Assembly (NCBI RefSeq): GCF_016086655.4
Contig: NC_052135.2
Coordinates: 25,014,363-25,078,362, forward strand
DNA from: Lepeophtheirus salmonis
Taxonomy: Eukaryota > Arthropoda > Copepoda > Siphonostomatoida > Caligidae
Direction: 5' to 3'
Length of the DNA: 64,000 nt
Part shown: piece by piece, positions 48,131 through 57,959 of the stretch
Layout: the number at the start of each line of letters is the position of its first letter
Numbering within the stretch: the stretch's first letter is position 1
Program-made: the position numbers and the translations under genes
Notes under the pieces: generated by a model
Databases searched by the model: none
What the model was told of the DNA's origin: nothing
The model's input: the letters and a program-made list of their open reading frames with translations, nothing else

Positions 48131-48215
48131 CCTTTTATATGAGAAGCATACTTAATATTTATTTGCTTGATAAGAACTTTAAAAAAAAACTTATTCCATA
48201 CAATGATATCTTATC
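48131..48215 (-). promoter_or_regulatory. Promoter of saposin copy 3: TATA box and GATA motifs
   Basis: On the minus strand ATATAAAAGG (48131-48140). CTTATC corresponds to GATAAG at 48169-48174 (plus strand), about 30 bp upstream as in copy 1, and a minus-strand GATAAG lies at 48210-48215. Nearly identical to the copy 1 promoter up to about 48190. Confidence 0.6.
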
Positions 48216-48295
48216 ATGTTTCAATTTTTTTGTGTAATATTTTGTGCAAATATTGTTTGAAAGTCTTTGCATAATGAGGTGTGTCACCTCATTTA

Positions 48296-48886
48296 CCGAG
48301 TGGCCCATTAAAATTTGAATTCTTTGAATTTTAAAATTCAACAAGATATAATTTTTCAATTAACATTAAAACTTCAACTCCCTTTATCATAAATGTAGCC
48401 GTTCTTAGGGACAATGATGGATTCCAGGGGGGCACCAGAAGTCCTGGCACCCACAGTGGATATGGTTCTCTGTCATGGGGTTCAAGTGCAGGCTGACAAT
48501 GCCTTTGTGGGGATCGGTGTTTGGATGACATACACTGTAGGTCTTCCTCCTGACATGCACCCAAAAGATAAAAGATTCAAGGATGTGGGGATGAGAGCTA
48601 TAGGGGGGCCAAAAGTGTAAAAAAAAGTGTCAAACCTTTGGACTTGATGACAGCGTAGACGTTGGTCCTGGAGACACCCAAATTCTAGGAGTGTGCGCAT
48701 GGAAATTCGTCAATCACATTCAAGTTTCGTTTTGTCGACTTGTACGAAACCTAAAGACCTCAGGTTTGTTTTCTTTTGTAACTAATTTTTTATGCTTTAA
48801 TTTATCGAAATATGAACGAATATCAATCACTTAACCATAATTAATTATTGAATTAGTAAAGGTTCAGATTTTAATGAACCACCCGG
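48296..48886 (-). mobile_element. Internally deleted mariner-like element, copy B
   Basis: The left TIR from 48296 (after TA at 48294-48295) reads CCGAGTGGCCCATTAAAAT. The right end, on the complementary strand from 48886, reads CCGGGTGGTTCATTAAAAT. This is a clear match over about 26 bp, and the right-hand TA has become TG. Length is only 591 bp. On the minus strand the first helix-turn-helix remains as LGVSRTNVYAVIKSKG (about 48690-48643). It is followed almost directly by the region of the third catalytic residue (FWPPYS..., about 48610) and the C-terminus VRRKTYSVCHPNTDPHKGIV to about 48420. Everything between is deleted. Non-autonomous, 12 nt-scale frame changes present. Lies immediately upstream of saposin copy 3. 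Confidence 0.83.
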
Positions 48887-48889
48887 TGT

Positions 48890-50035
48890 CATACATGTAC
48901 GATAATTTATTATAAAAACTTTACTAATTTTAAGCTTTAATGCTTAACAGCTGTCCCTTTCAAAATGAAGAGTTGTTGTAATTTAAAATGTGTATTATTT
49001 GTAGGAGTAAAAATACCATGAAAAATTAAATTTTGGAAGCACTAAAACTACTAACATGGCATTTTTCTCCACGTAAACCTCCCCCAAAAAAAAAAAAAAA
49101 AACACACACACATTTTAAATTAAAAGAGCTCTTTATTTTGCTGGGGAGAGTTGTTGAGATTAGAATATGCAAAGTTATTAGGAATATATTCCATAAACAC
49201 GGATGATAGAGTGGTACTCACATTTAAGTAAAATGAACAATTGATATTATATATGTATATACGATTATATGGTTTCTTTTGAACAGGAAAGATATTTGTG
49301 ATGTCATTGATTGTTGGCCGACTCAGACTTGAAATAATGGATTCGTTATTCAATCAACCTCTAAGTTTTGAGGTCTTACAGATGAAAAAAATTAATAAAG
49401 TCAAAACTTTATGTAAGTAGTAACAATTATTTTATTTGGTTTATCCTTTTATAGGAAAATATAATAAATGTACAAAAAATACTGTACAAATGAAGTTATG
49501 ATTTTTATCAACCACACCATTATTCCACTCTGCACTTTAAAAATAAAAATTAAAGTATTTTTTTAATTGGCTTAAATAGGAGGACAACTATGAATGATAT
49601 AAAATATCAAATTTGAATCAAATCCGTTTCCTTGTGAAAATTTCTCATGAAATAACCCATATACTTGTACAAAGTGACGGTTGTTCTACACATTTTCTGA
49701 TTTCTGGAGCACTTGGACTACTTATTTTATAAGAACCAATTATAATTAATAAGTAACATATTTTTATTCAATTTAATTTAATAAGTTGTTTGGCTTCCTC
49801 ATTAACCATTGTATTAATTTAAAAAATAGAAATGTTTATGAAAAATACTTTTTTAAACATTAATTTATATAATTTAAAAAAAAGGAAAAAAATATTTGTT
49901 TTGATAGTTTTTATTTGATAAAAAGTTTATTTTCTTATTAAACATTTTTAATTATTTTAATGATCATATCTAGTTCGTAAATAAGATATAACAATATTAA
50001 TAAGGCATATTTTATCTGATTTTCTTAAAACTTTT
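48890..50035. other. Gene-poor interval
   Basis: No gene seen. An A18 run at 49086-49103 is followed by a short (AC)n. The minus-strand frame 49120-49353 has no motif. Confidence 0.4.
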
Positions 50036-50039
50036 AGTT

Positions 50040-50095
50040 AATATGTGGTGCGTCAACATACAAACTATCTAGAACAAAAATTAGGTAATGGACAA
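50040..50095 (-). repeat. Dispersed repeat A, inverted copy
   Basis: ATATGTGGTGCGTCAACATA at 50041, followed by AACTATCTAGAACAAAAAT. Same order as 51259-51310. Confidence 0.6.
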
Positions 50096-50099
50096 AATC

Positions 50100-51255
50100 A
50101 ATATAATTTTTTTTCTTCATATATACATACGATCCAATATTTCCTAGACATAGCTGAGTAAATTATAGAATTTGTGAGATAAGTTGAGATACCCATGAAT
50201 TGAAACATAGTTAAGTAAAAATTTCCAACCTCAAAATTGGCATTTAATCGGACGGGAAAAACTTCTTATCGGTCCGATCTTTTTCACCATTCACCAGGAA
50301 ATAAATGAATGATAGGTACAACGTATAATACATGAGCATATTACGCTCTAGCCAGATCCTTCCTACTTTAAACATCAAGTATATTGTCACTTTGAAAGAG
50401 ATTACCGTACTAATTAAATAGCTGAAACGTTGTTTTTTAGCAACTACGTAATTGCAGCTGTTGTATTTACCATAGAAGACCAATAAGAACTGTTCCTAGG
50501 GCGTACAAAATTATTGAGGACCTGAGTTGGTGATTTGGACCTGATGCAGTATTTTCAGTTTTTTTATACCGATACAACTTGCAATCAATTAAAAACATAA
50601 TTTAAAAATAATATGTGTTGCTAAAAAGTTAAACAATTACTAACCAACTTGTTACTACCCAACACACTGTTATCCACTCGTTGTCCAAAAATCTGAGGTA
50701 TTATAACATGATGACCTGCACTCTTTTACTTTGATCATGACTCACTTCTTATTGTTTTCTCCCTTATACAAAATCCTAGATATGAGAGAGAGGACGATGG
50801 TCCTGCAAATAACTTGTATCGACTTTTTCAATTACTTTCATAATAAACAAGCTTATTTCCACTATACATACATACATATATATAGAGCGAACAATAAAAA
50901 AACAATATATAAAAGATCTAAAAGAATGAAAAATAGTTTTATTATTGTTATTATTTTGTTTAAGGCCAGCTCGTATTACTTAAAAAATACCTCTAAAGAA
51001 AGTTTTTATTGTATTTTTGGTAACACAACAAAAAAAAGTAAAAATAAACAATTTAACTTTGTAATATAAAAATGTTAACTTTTTATACACATAAAAGTGA
51101 GCTTTTTTTATTTTGTATAATATGTATGTGTGTGTTTTAAGTAAACATATTAAGTTATTCTTCTAGTTAATAATAAAGATTATATAAAGAAAGAAAAAAG
51201 ATATTTTGGAGTTTTCATGTGTATTATTTTTATCATTTAACATAGATAACATGAT
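50100..51255. other. Gene-poor interval
   Basis: The 112-codon plus-strand frame at 50731-51069 and the 79-codon minus-strand frame at 50244-50483 show no domain, and composition is as expected for A+T-rich noncoding DNA. I do not call genes here. Confidence 0.35.
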
Positions 51256-51258
51256 TTG

Positions 51259-51550
51259 GACATATGTGGTGCGTCAACATTAAAACAATCTTGCATAAAA
51301 ATCAAGAAAAGGAGAAACCCCCCTTTTTTAAACTAAAATATACCTAAAGCACTATTATTCAGATACATATTTGGATCAATTATAGGTATGCATTGTAATT
51401 TTTTGTTTGAGAGAAGATACTTGAGGAATTTTGTTAATAGTTTTGTAGGATTGAAAAGACATATATTTGGTCAATATAGCCTATCTAATAAAGTACATAT
51501 ATCAATTTCTCATTAAAACTTATTTTTGTGTTGACGGCTCATATATGTAC
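51259..51550. mobile_element. MITE-like element with repeat A termini, copy 2
   Basis: The left end reads CATATGTGGTGCGTCAACAT at 51260. The right end on the complementary strand from about 51548 reads CATATATGAGCCGTCAACAC. The 290-bp interior is noncoding. Its subterminal AATCTTGCATAAAAATCAAG matches the other repeat A copies. Same architecture as 32456-32845. Confidence 0.55.
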
Positions 51551-51929
51551 ATTAAATAAAGTTATTTAAGGAGTAAATATTGTAAACTAATTTCATACAC
51601 AAGTTCAGATTATCTAATTAATTGAAATCATAGAAATAACACATTTGAAAAATTTAAAAAAAATATTTATACCTGCAGTATGTCGTAATAAACAAATAAG
51701 TAATAAAAAGACAACTAAGAAGACATTCTAAAATCACTTAACCACTCAGCAGGAAGTAAGGAGGCAACAAACATATATCTTAATAATATGCCAAGATGGT
51801 AAGAATAACGTGAATTTGCGTATGCGATCGTTACAAAATATTTGAGAGTATTACCTTTCTACTTTTATGAGTCGTTCCAGATCAAATTTACATTTATGAA
51901 TTTTATTACACTATTTTCTATTGTGAATT

Positions 51930-52130
51930 ATGGCACAGCAGGAAGCCAAACGAAGAATAACCTCATACCTCCATAACGCAAGAACGGCAAAAACAGACAT
52001 TGCTATAGTTAAAGAAGTCCGTCTAAAGACTGTACGTTGACATTGTGGATAAGGCCATCAACAATTTGAGATGTCTTGCAAGTTAAATTGGAAGTGTTGG
52101 AAAACCAAGAAGTTCATAGGGAACATAAAA
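51930..52130 (+). pseudogene. Mariner-like transposase N-terminus
   Basis: Starts MAQQEAKRRITSYLHNART, then TDIAIVKEVRLKTVR, the first helix-turn-helix of a mariner transposase. It continues with stops into QFEMSCKLNWKCW near 52085. Nothing resembling the catalytic domain follows, so this is a truncated relic. Confidence 0.6.
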
Positions 52131-52139
52131 CAAAAATGA

Positions 52140-53125
52140 TGAATAAATAACAACTTTTTAAAAGACCTGGTAAGAATAAAAATAAAATATATCATTCTAT
52201 TATAATTAAATTATATATGGGAAAAATTAAAATTGTTTGGGGAACAAATAAAACACGTGGTGCTTGGGAGAGGGTGAAGAAGAGAAACACGTAAGTTAAC
52301 ATTGAAAGGCCTTAGTATTATTCCCTTAATTTAAACCACGTGGCTAATGAAAGGCCAAAAAAATACTCTTTATCTGGTAAGTATTTTTTCTTCCGTTCTT
52401 TAGAAGAGTAATAAAAAGAAAGAAATAATTAAATCAAAACAATCGTGTAATCAATGTCTTAAGGAATTAAAAGAAATATATTTATTAAATACAATTATTA
52501 TATTAAATTTACAAATGAATAATCTCTTTAAATGAATAATCTCTTTAAACTCCTTCCAAAAAATAACTTATTAATTCAATACTTTCTTTCATGTTAAAGT
52601 AATTCTTGTAGGAAAGAGAAAATATATCATAGTAAGTCGCAAAAGTGTGTGCACTCCATGTATAGGGTATACCTTGCATAGTTATACGAAACTGGAACTA
52701 TGTCTTATAGAATTAGTAATACAGAACAAAAAAGAAACAAAAATTATAGTACTAATTTTAGTTCTTATTTATTTTGATCACGAGATAAATGAAAATGATC
52801 CTCATAACCAAATATTTATGTTTGTGTAGCCTACAGAAAGCAACATTTTATGTATTATTAATAAGCCTTGAAAGCTAAATTATTATACAAAAATATTGGA
52901 TCAATATTGGAACTTTGAAAATATAATTTTTTTAAAGTGTTCCAATTTTTTATCACTAAGTTGTACGTCTTCATTTTATAACAAACTAGGATTTATATAA
53001 TTGGGATCAAGATGAAGAACTTATAAGACTTCTAAAGAAAGATTATATTTTAATTTTGCGCTTACAAGGTCTTTTCTCCCATTCAGAAAAAGAAATAATT
53101 ACAATATTTTTTAGTTTGGAAACAT
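52140..53125. other. Intergenic, no gene seen
   Basis: A+T-rich. A short direct duplication AATGAATAATCTCTTTAAA occurs twice in a row near 52515-52550. Confidence 0.4.
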
Positions 53126-53130
53126 GTACA

Positions 53131-53430
53131 GGTACGTCCGAAAGTCTTGTAATATAATAAATGTTGAACAATTAATTATATTTCGCGGCTTTAAATGAAA
53201 TTCTAGAGATTTAAAAAAAAACTTGTTTATTATTCAGTAGAGAGCATTTTACATAAATTAGAGAACAATCAATCTCAATCACACTCTCCACGCGACTCCG
53301 GAACACTTTGCACAAGTGAGAACGTAGTGCTTCAACATTGGTCACCACCCCTTCTCATCCCATTGCTTTAGGAACTCAATACTGCTGTGACGTTTCAAAT
53401 TTGTACATGAACCATTATTACATGGAAAAA
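53131..53430 (-). mobile_element. Mariner-like element remnant (one TIR plus C-terminus)
   Basis: GGTACGTCCGAAAGTCTTG at 53132 resembles the TIR of the element at 308 (GGGTGTCCCGAAAGTCTTG). Inward, the minus strand encodes TNVEALRSHLCKVFRSR and VESVIEIDCSLIYVK (about 53345-53250), the C-terminal helices of a mariner transposase ending just before the TIR as expected. The rest of the transposase and the other TIR are not visible. Confidence 0.62.
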
Positions 53431-53496
53431 CGAATAAACTCATTTGAATATGAAAATGCACTCAAAAAAAACATGTAAGAACATCTTCCATCAAAA

Positions 53497-54075
53497 TTAC
53501 AGATTGCAGAGAATATGGAGGCCAAATTGATAGAAAATAAAAATTAAGATAATTTTTCGAAAATTGATATTGAAATCCTCCCAAACTGTGGAAGAAAAAG
53601 ATAAAAGTAAGTCTTCCAGATTAAACAAAAACTGGGGAATCAAGGAATGAAAGAAGAGAAAAATGAAGATAACTCTTCTATAATTGTTAAACATGTTATA
53701 TCCCAAAAATAAATCGAATAGGTTAGTAAGACCCCAACTTTGGGACAAAAAAAGGATGTTAAGTTTTTTGGATTCAAAAATAAACGGGGATATAACATTG
53801 TAGAACAAATTTAGACCAAGTACTAAGGGAACCGAATTTTCTATATTAGACAGAGATAAGACGAATGATGGAGAAGGTAGAAAGCCAAAAAAACAATCAA
53901 TACCTCTTTTGGATTCCATACAATTCTGGACTGTTGTACTCGTGTTTCCTCTGTTGAAAGTAGAAGTACAACTCATACAGATCTTTCCCCTATGAGAGAT
54001 AAGAAACAGTGAATCAGCTCTGAGTCTAAAGCTTCTTGATAAATGGTCGAACGCACATGTTGTCTTGTTTTCCAT
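53497..54075 (-). other. Longest uninterrupted non-transposon frame, 192 codons
   Basis: Begins MENKTTCAFDHLSRSFRLRA. The first 70 residues are mixed and contain four cysteines (C-x2-C type spacing not evident). The remaining 120 are dominated by Phe, Leu, Ile and Asn, as A+T-rich antisense sequence gives. No signal peptide, and no defined transmembrane pattern or domain recognised. Long for chance in this composition, but an A-rich plus strand removes stops from the minus strand. I treat it as unproven. Confidence 0.22.
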
Positions 54076-54489
54076 TCTATGTTTTTAGAACGAAGCATTA
54101 AATTAAAAAAATACTGAGGCAAAATTCAATCTGTGTTTTTGATTGTATTTTGTTACTGTTATTTTAAATAAGATAATTTGACTCAAACACAAGTCAAAGT
54201 AAGCTGTATTTCTAGATCTATCTTTATAAATTAAGGTCTGGAGTGTTTATATTATCTTAATTGAAAACAAACTAAAAATTATAAATTTAAAAAAAATCTT
54301 ATTCAATGTTACAAGTCTAAATTAAATGTAAAGCAAGCAATATATGTTCAATCTCGAGCTATTCAAACATCTGTTTCAAAAAAAAGTTGGGAAAGGAAAA
54401 TGGAAAAACGAAGTTAAAAAATTATTGAACTATGGCTCTTTATTTACTTGAACCTTTACGGCAGTTACTTTTAATTCATTAGAATAGAA

Positions 54490-55130
54490 GAAATGTCCAA
54501 GAAGGAGATTAATGACAAAATTATAGATGAGATTTAATCAAAAAGAAGAATTAAAAATTTGCCCAGACAAAAAAAAATGCTCAGTTCCGTCGACAAAAAA
54601 AAAATACTAATGGGAAAGTAATTAAAAGTGCAAGATGTATTTTATAGTATATTCATTCGGGTTTTCCATCAGTAGTCCAAACTGATAGGATCATCATGAA
54701 AAAGTGTGAAGCTAACAAGGCGGCCAGCCCAGATGAAGTTTCGGGAGAGCATTTGACCATGTACAATGATGAAATTACGCCTTTTCTGTATAGAATGGGG
54801 TATACGATGGAAAAGAAAGGAAGAATGCATGGAGCATTCAAAAAAGGAAGAATACCTTTGATTCCTAAAAAATGAGTGGGGACAGACTTCAATCACTGGA
54901 GGCCTATTAGCGTATTTAATGCATCTTACATAATTCTATTGGAGGTTTCGGCTGTACAAATAGAGCTAATATTAAATAAAAATATTAGAATCACTTCTTG
55001 GAGAAAAAGAAAATTTCCCATATTTCACGAAAGATCCAACCAGTTATCGAGTCAGTCAGTACTAGAAAAAACTATGGAGCTATTATCGGAGTTTACCATA
55101 GTAAGGCATAGATTTGATAAATCATCGATA
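54490..55130 (+). pseudogene. Non-LTR retrotransposon reverse transcriptase fragment
   Basis: Plus-strand frames in order: EINDKIIDEI (about 54500), KVQDVFYSIF-like sequence, then IIMKKCEANKAASPDEVSGE and LTMYNDEITPFLYRMGYTME (about 54690-54800). Next is AFKKGRIPLIPKK, a TGA, then GTDFNHWRPISVFNASY (about 54876-54925), and ending QSVLEKTMELLSEF near 55090. K-A-x-S-P-D-E-V/G-E, L-I-P-K-K and W-R-P-I-S are the conserved motifs of the N-terminal part of the LINE reverse transcriptase domain. The catalytic Y-x-D-D part is not present. Interrupted by at least one stop and frame changes. Confidence 0.7.
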
Positions 55131-55139
55131 TAACAAACA

Positions 55140-56220
55140 AGTAGTTCCCCTTACACAGCCACTGTTTCGCCTCAATTTTCTATGAGGGCCTGACTTTTTT
55201 AAGAATCTTAGCACTCCAAAAAAAATTAGAGGAAGAAGCCACGGAAAAAAATAACATAAAGCGTTAAACCCTTTTGCAATGGTCGTTTTTACTTCCCTTT
55301 AAAAATAACGACAGAAGATTTTATTATTCCTAGACCCGGCATCTTAAAATAACTTTTATGAAACCAAACGAATTCTAAAGCCATTGATTTTGCTTTATTA
55401 AGCTCTAAGGCATTAATAGATGAAAATCTTACATCCTTATGAGCCAATATACCCTAACGAACTAAGAGCCATTTTTATGGCATCAACTGCTAGATATACC
55501 ACCCTTTCCTTGAAAATCCCCATTCTGATTAAACGTCCTGGATCCCTACGGTAAAAGAAGTAAAATTTTATCCATTGCTAATACTCCAACATAAACAACT
55601 ACAAAAGTCAATCTTCAGAAGTCTCAGAATTTTGATCAAGGACTCTTGATTGCTAGTATTTAGTTTGGTTTCAATTATTTTCAAATAGTAACAATTATGG
55701 ATGTGTTTTATTAATGAGGTTTTTTTTTTATTATTATCGATACACTTCATTTTTTTAAATTTTAAATCAATGACATTTAACTTCCCCAACTAAAATACAC
55801 TGCTGCCATAAAATAGGCTATTTGTGTTTTTATTTTTTATCAGTCCTCTTTGATATAAATTTTTAAAAGTTCTTATATGAAGCAATAATTTAAGCTATAA
55901 TGCTTATATATGTATATTTATTTACGTAATTGCTTTGTACATATAAAAGAACAGTGTATAGATTTACAACACTACTAATCACTGATACACAAGCCTTAAT
56001 ATAAACTCAAGAAAGCACTGGAAATAATGTAATATATATATATATTACAGATGTATATTCATAATACTTCTATTTTATGACAATTAAGTTTTTATAATTT
56101 ATAGTTTAACTTTATCGTTTATCACTACTCCAACTTTATCAGCCCTTTTTCATGATATAGTTTATATTTCATATTATGAACAAATATTTTATAATTAAAA
56201 AAAAAAGTTTTAATGTATGT
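55140..56220. other. Intergenic, no assigned content
   Basis: The first 400 bases are less A+T-rich and could be the continuation of the LINE fragment, but I find no alignable motif. The remainder is A+T-rich with (TA)n at about 56032-56046. Confidence 0.35.
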
Positions 56221-56224
56221 ATTT

Positions 56225-57035
56225 TTGTCAGAAGATGACTCTAAGCAATGGTTTAAAAGGGTTTTGGGGTCTCTGCTGCATAAAAAATAGCTATTAAATA
56301 TTGTTTGCTGACTTCCAACGCGGTTGTAGAGATACCAATGATGCAGAACGCAGTGACGTCCAAAGGAGATGGTAACAACAGAAAGCATTAAAAAATCCCC
56401 AAAATCGTTTTGAAAATCGTAACTTGAAATTGTTTAAGTTCACTGACATCATACAGTTATCAAAAGAATGTGTTGGCTTTATATTGCATAAGTATTTGTC
56501 AATGAGGAAGCTCTGTTCAATGTATGTACTGCGTTTGCTTATGGTTGCCATAAAAAATGTGCTGAGGACTCTGAGCAGTGTTTGGCAATGTTTAAAAGTA
56601 ATCAACTGGAATTATTTCAATAGTGTCTGAAAATAGATATAACATGAATGCATTACTTTACTCCAGAATCAAATTGAGTAGACAGCAAATGGTTAACCTC
56701 GTCCAAAAGCACATAAAAACATGATAATCAACTGGAAATGTTAGGCCCTTGGTATTTATCATAATATTTATAGACTGTACTGTCACAAGTCAATCAAAAC
56801 TACATTAATTGAACTTCGAATTACTTCTACACCCACTTTATTCTCTAGATTTGGCTATCAGCAAATACTGGCTGTTTGCAGACGTTAAGAAAATGCTTAC
56901 CGCTAAGAAATTTCGCTCCAATATAGTGGATATTGCTGAAACGGAGGATTATTTAGAGACAAAATATAAACTGATGTATCAAATGGCATTGAAAGCTATA
57001 TTAAGCCCAAGACTTTGCAGCCCCTGTGTTACATA
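56225..57035 (+). pseudogene. Classic mariner transposase relic (mauritiana-like type)
   Basis: Plus-strand blocks in order: FADFQRGCRDTNDAERSDVQ (about 56309; the usual form is W-F/Y-A-E/D-F-K-R-G-R-T-x-T-x-D-A-E-R-S), then NLKLFKFTDIIQLSKECVGF with ILHKYLSMRKLCS (about 56424-56520), and WQCLKVINWN. Next, with much decay, HKSIKTTLIEL (about 56790), LLHPLYSLDLAISKYWLFAD (about 56824) and KKMLTAKKFRSN, AETEDYLETKYKLMYQMAL to about 57000. The third catalytic Asp (S-D-Y-W) is Lys (S-K-Y-W). The first and second catalytic blocks are lost. A different lineage from the other mariners here. TIRs not found. Confidence 0.8.
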
Positions 57036-57039
57036 ATAA

Positions 57040-57365
57040 ATAAGTAATTATCAGACCAATAACTAATTTTTCATATAGATGTGTATTAATTTTTATATGA
57101 GTAGCCTGTATGAAGTGTCATTTTGTAGATTTTAATTTAGGTGTAGCTTTTTTCGCTTCCAAATACCATATCTAGACATATTATGACAAAAAATGACATG
57201 CCCGTCAAAAACAATGTGAGCAAGACCATTTTATGTGATCATGTATCTTTTTTCCCTCCTGATACAATTTTATCTATATCTCAGCTTCTATAAGGGGTTT
57301 ATTCGCTAAAAATCTAAGACTCATAGTAGAGTTCATAACTGGTGTGTATTATTCATTTTGGTTCA
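57040..57365. other. Intergenic, no gene seen
   Basis: A+T-rich spacer between two fossils. Nothing recognised. Confidence 0.4.
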
Positions 57366-57369
57366 ATAC

Positions 57370-57955
57370 CAAGGTGAAGCACTGTTGGATATAAGGGCCA
57401 AGGCACGTCATATTTCTACTTAATTGCCTCAAGTCCCCGAAAAAATATGTGCGTGAACTTGTGATGCAAACAGTTAAGATATCTGCTTGGTATGCTCACA
57501 GTGAAATGGTTTTACATGCTCTGGTTTACTCTGATGGCCAGGACGGAAGTATATAATCATAGGGTTAGAACGACCCCTTGCGATCATGGGAGAGTGGACC
57601 AAATAGTCAACCGGGTAGGCTATCTGTTACAAATAGAAAAACGCCTGTTATACAAAGTGGGGCTTTCTACCATCATTAACCTGATCAACCGGTCAGACGG
57701 AATGTCAGAGACACCTCTTAACTGCTCCTTATCAACTTCCGAGTTGAAGAGCTTTATTTAAACACAAATGAAAGTTTTTAAATGTTCATGCAACAACTCA
57801 ATGTTGTGAGGGGGTTGCTAAAATGGTCACAGCAGCTTCTTCACAGTATTTCTCACAAAAAAAAATTGAGAGGGAGCAACTAGAATTCAGGAAACCAGCA
57901 GGAGACAGATGTCTAAGAATCACTCAAAATAAGACAATTCTAACCTTCTAAAATT
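57370..57955 (+). pseudogene. Second arthropod multicopy protein fossil
   Basis: Plus-strand blocks in order: KYVRELVMQTVKISAWYAHS then EMVLHALVYSDGQD (about 57450-57540), LINRSDGMSETPLNCSLSTS then ELKSFI (about 57685-57755), KVFKCSCNNS, VAKMVTAASSQYFSQKKIER (about 57816-57875) and FRKPAGDR. I associate the order A-W-x-A-H-x-E-x-V-L, E-x-P-L-x-x-x-L-S-x-x-E-L, and V-K-M-V-T-x-A-S-S-x with an uncharacterised protein family repeated in many arthropod genomes. It is probably mobile-element derived and of the same broad kind as the relic at 17670-18250 but not the same part. Stops and frameshifts throughout. Confidence 0.55.
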
Positions 57956-57959
57956 AAAT

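Noticed and set aside
50731..51069. 112-codon plus-strand frame as a gene
   Set aside because: Lys/Asn/Ile/Tyr-rich, no motif, flanked by repeat A copies, length expected occasionally in A+T-rich DNA.
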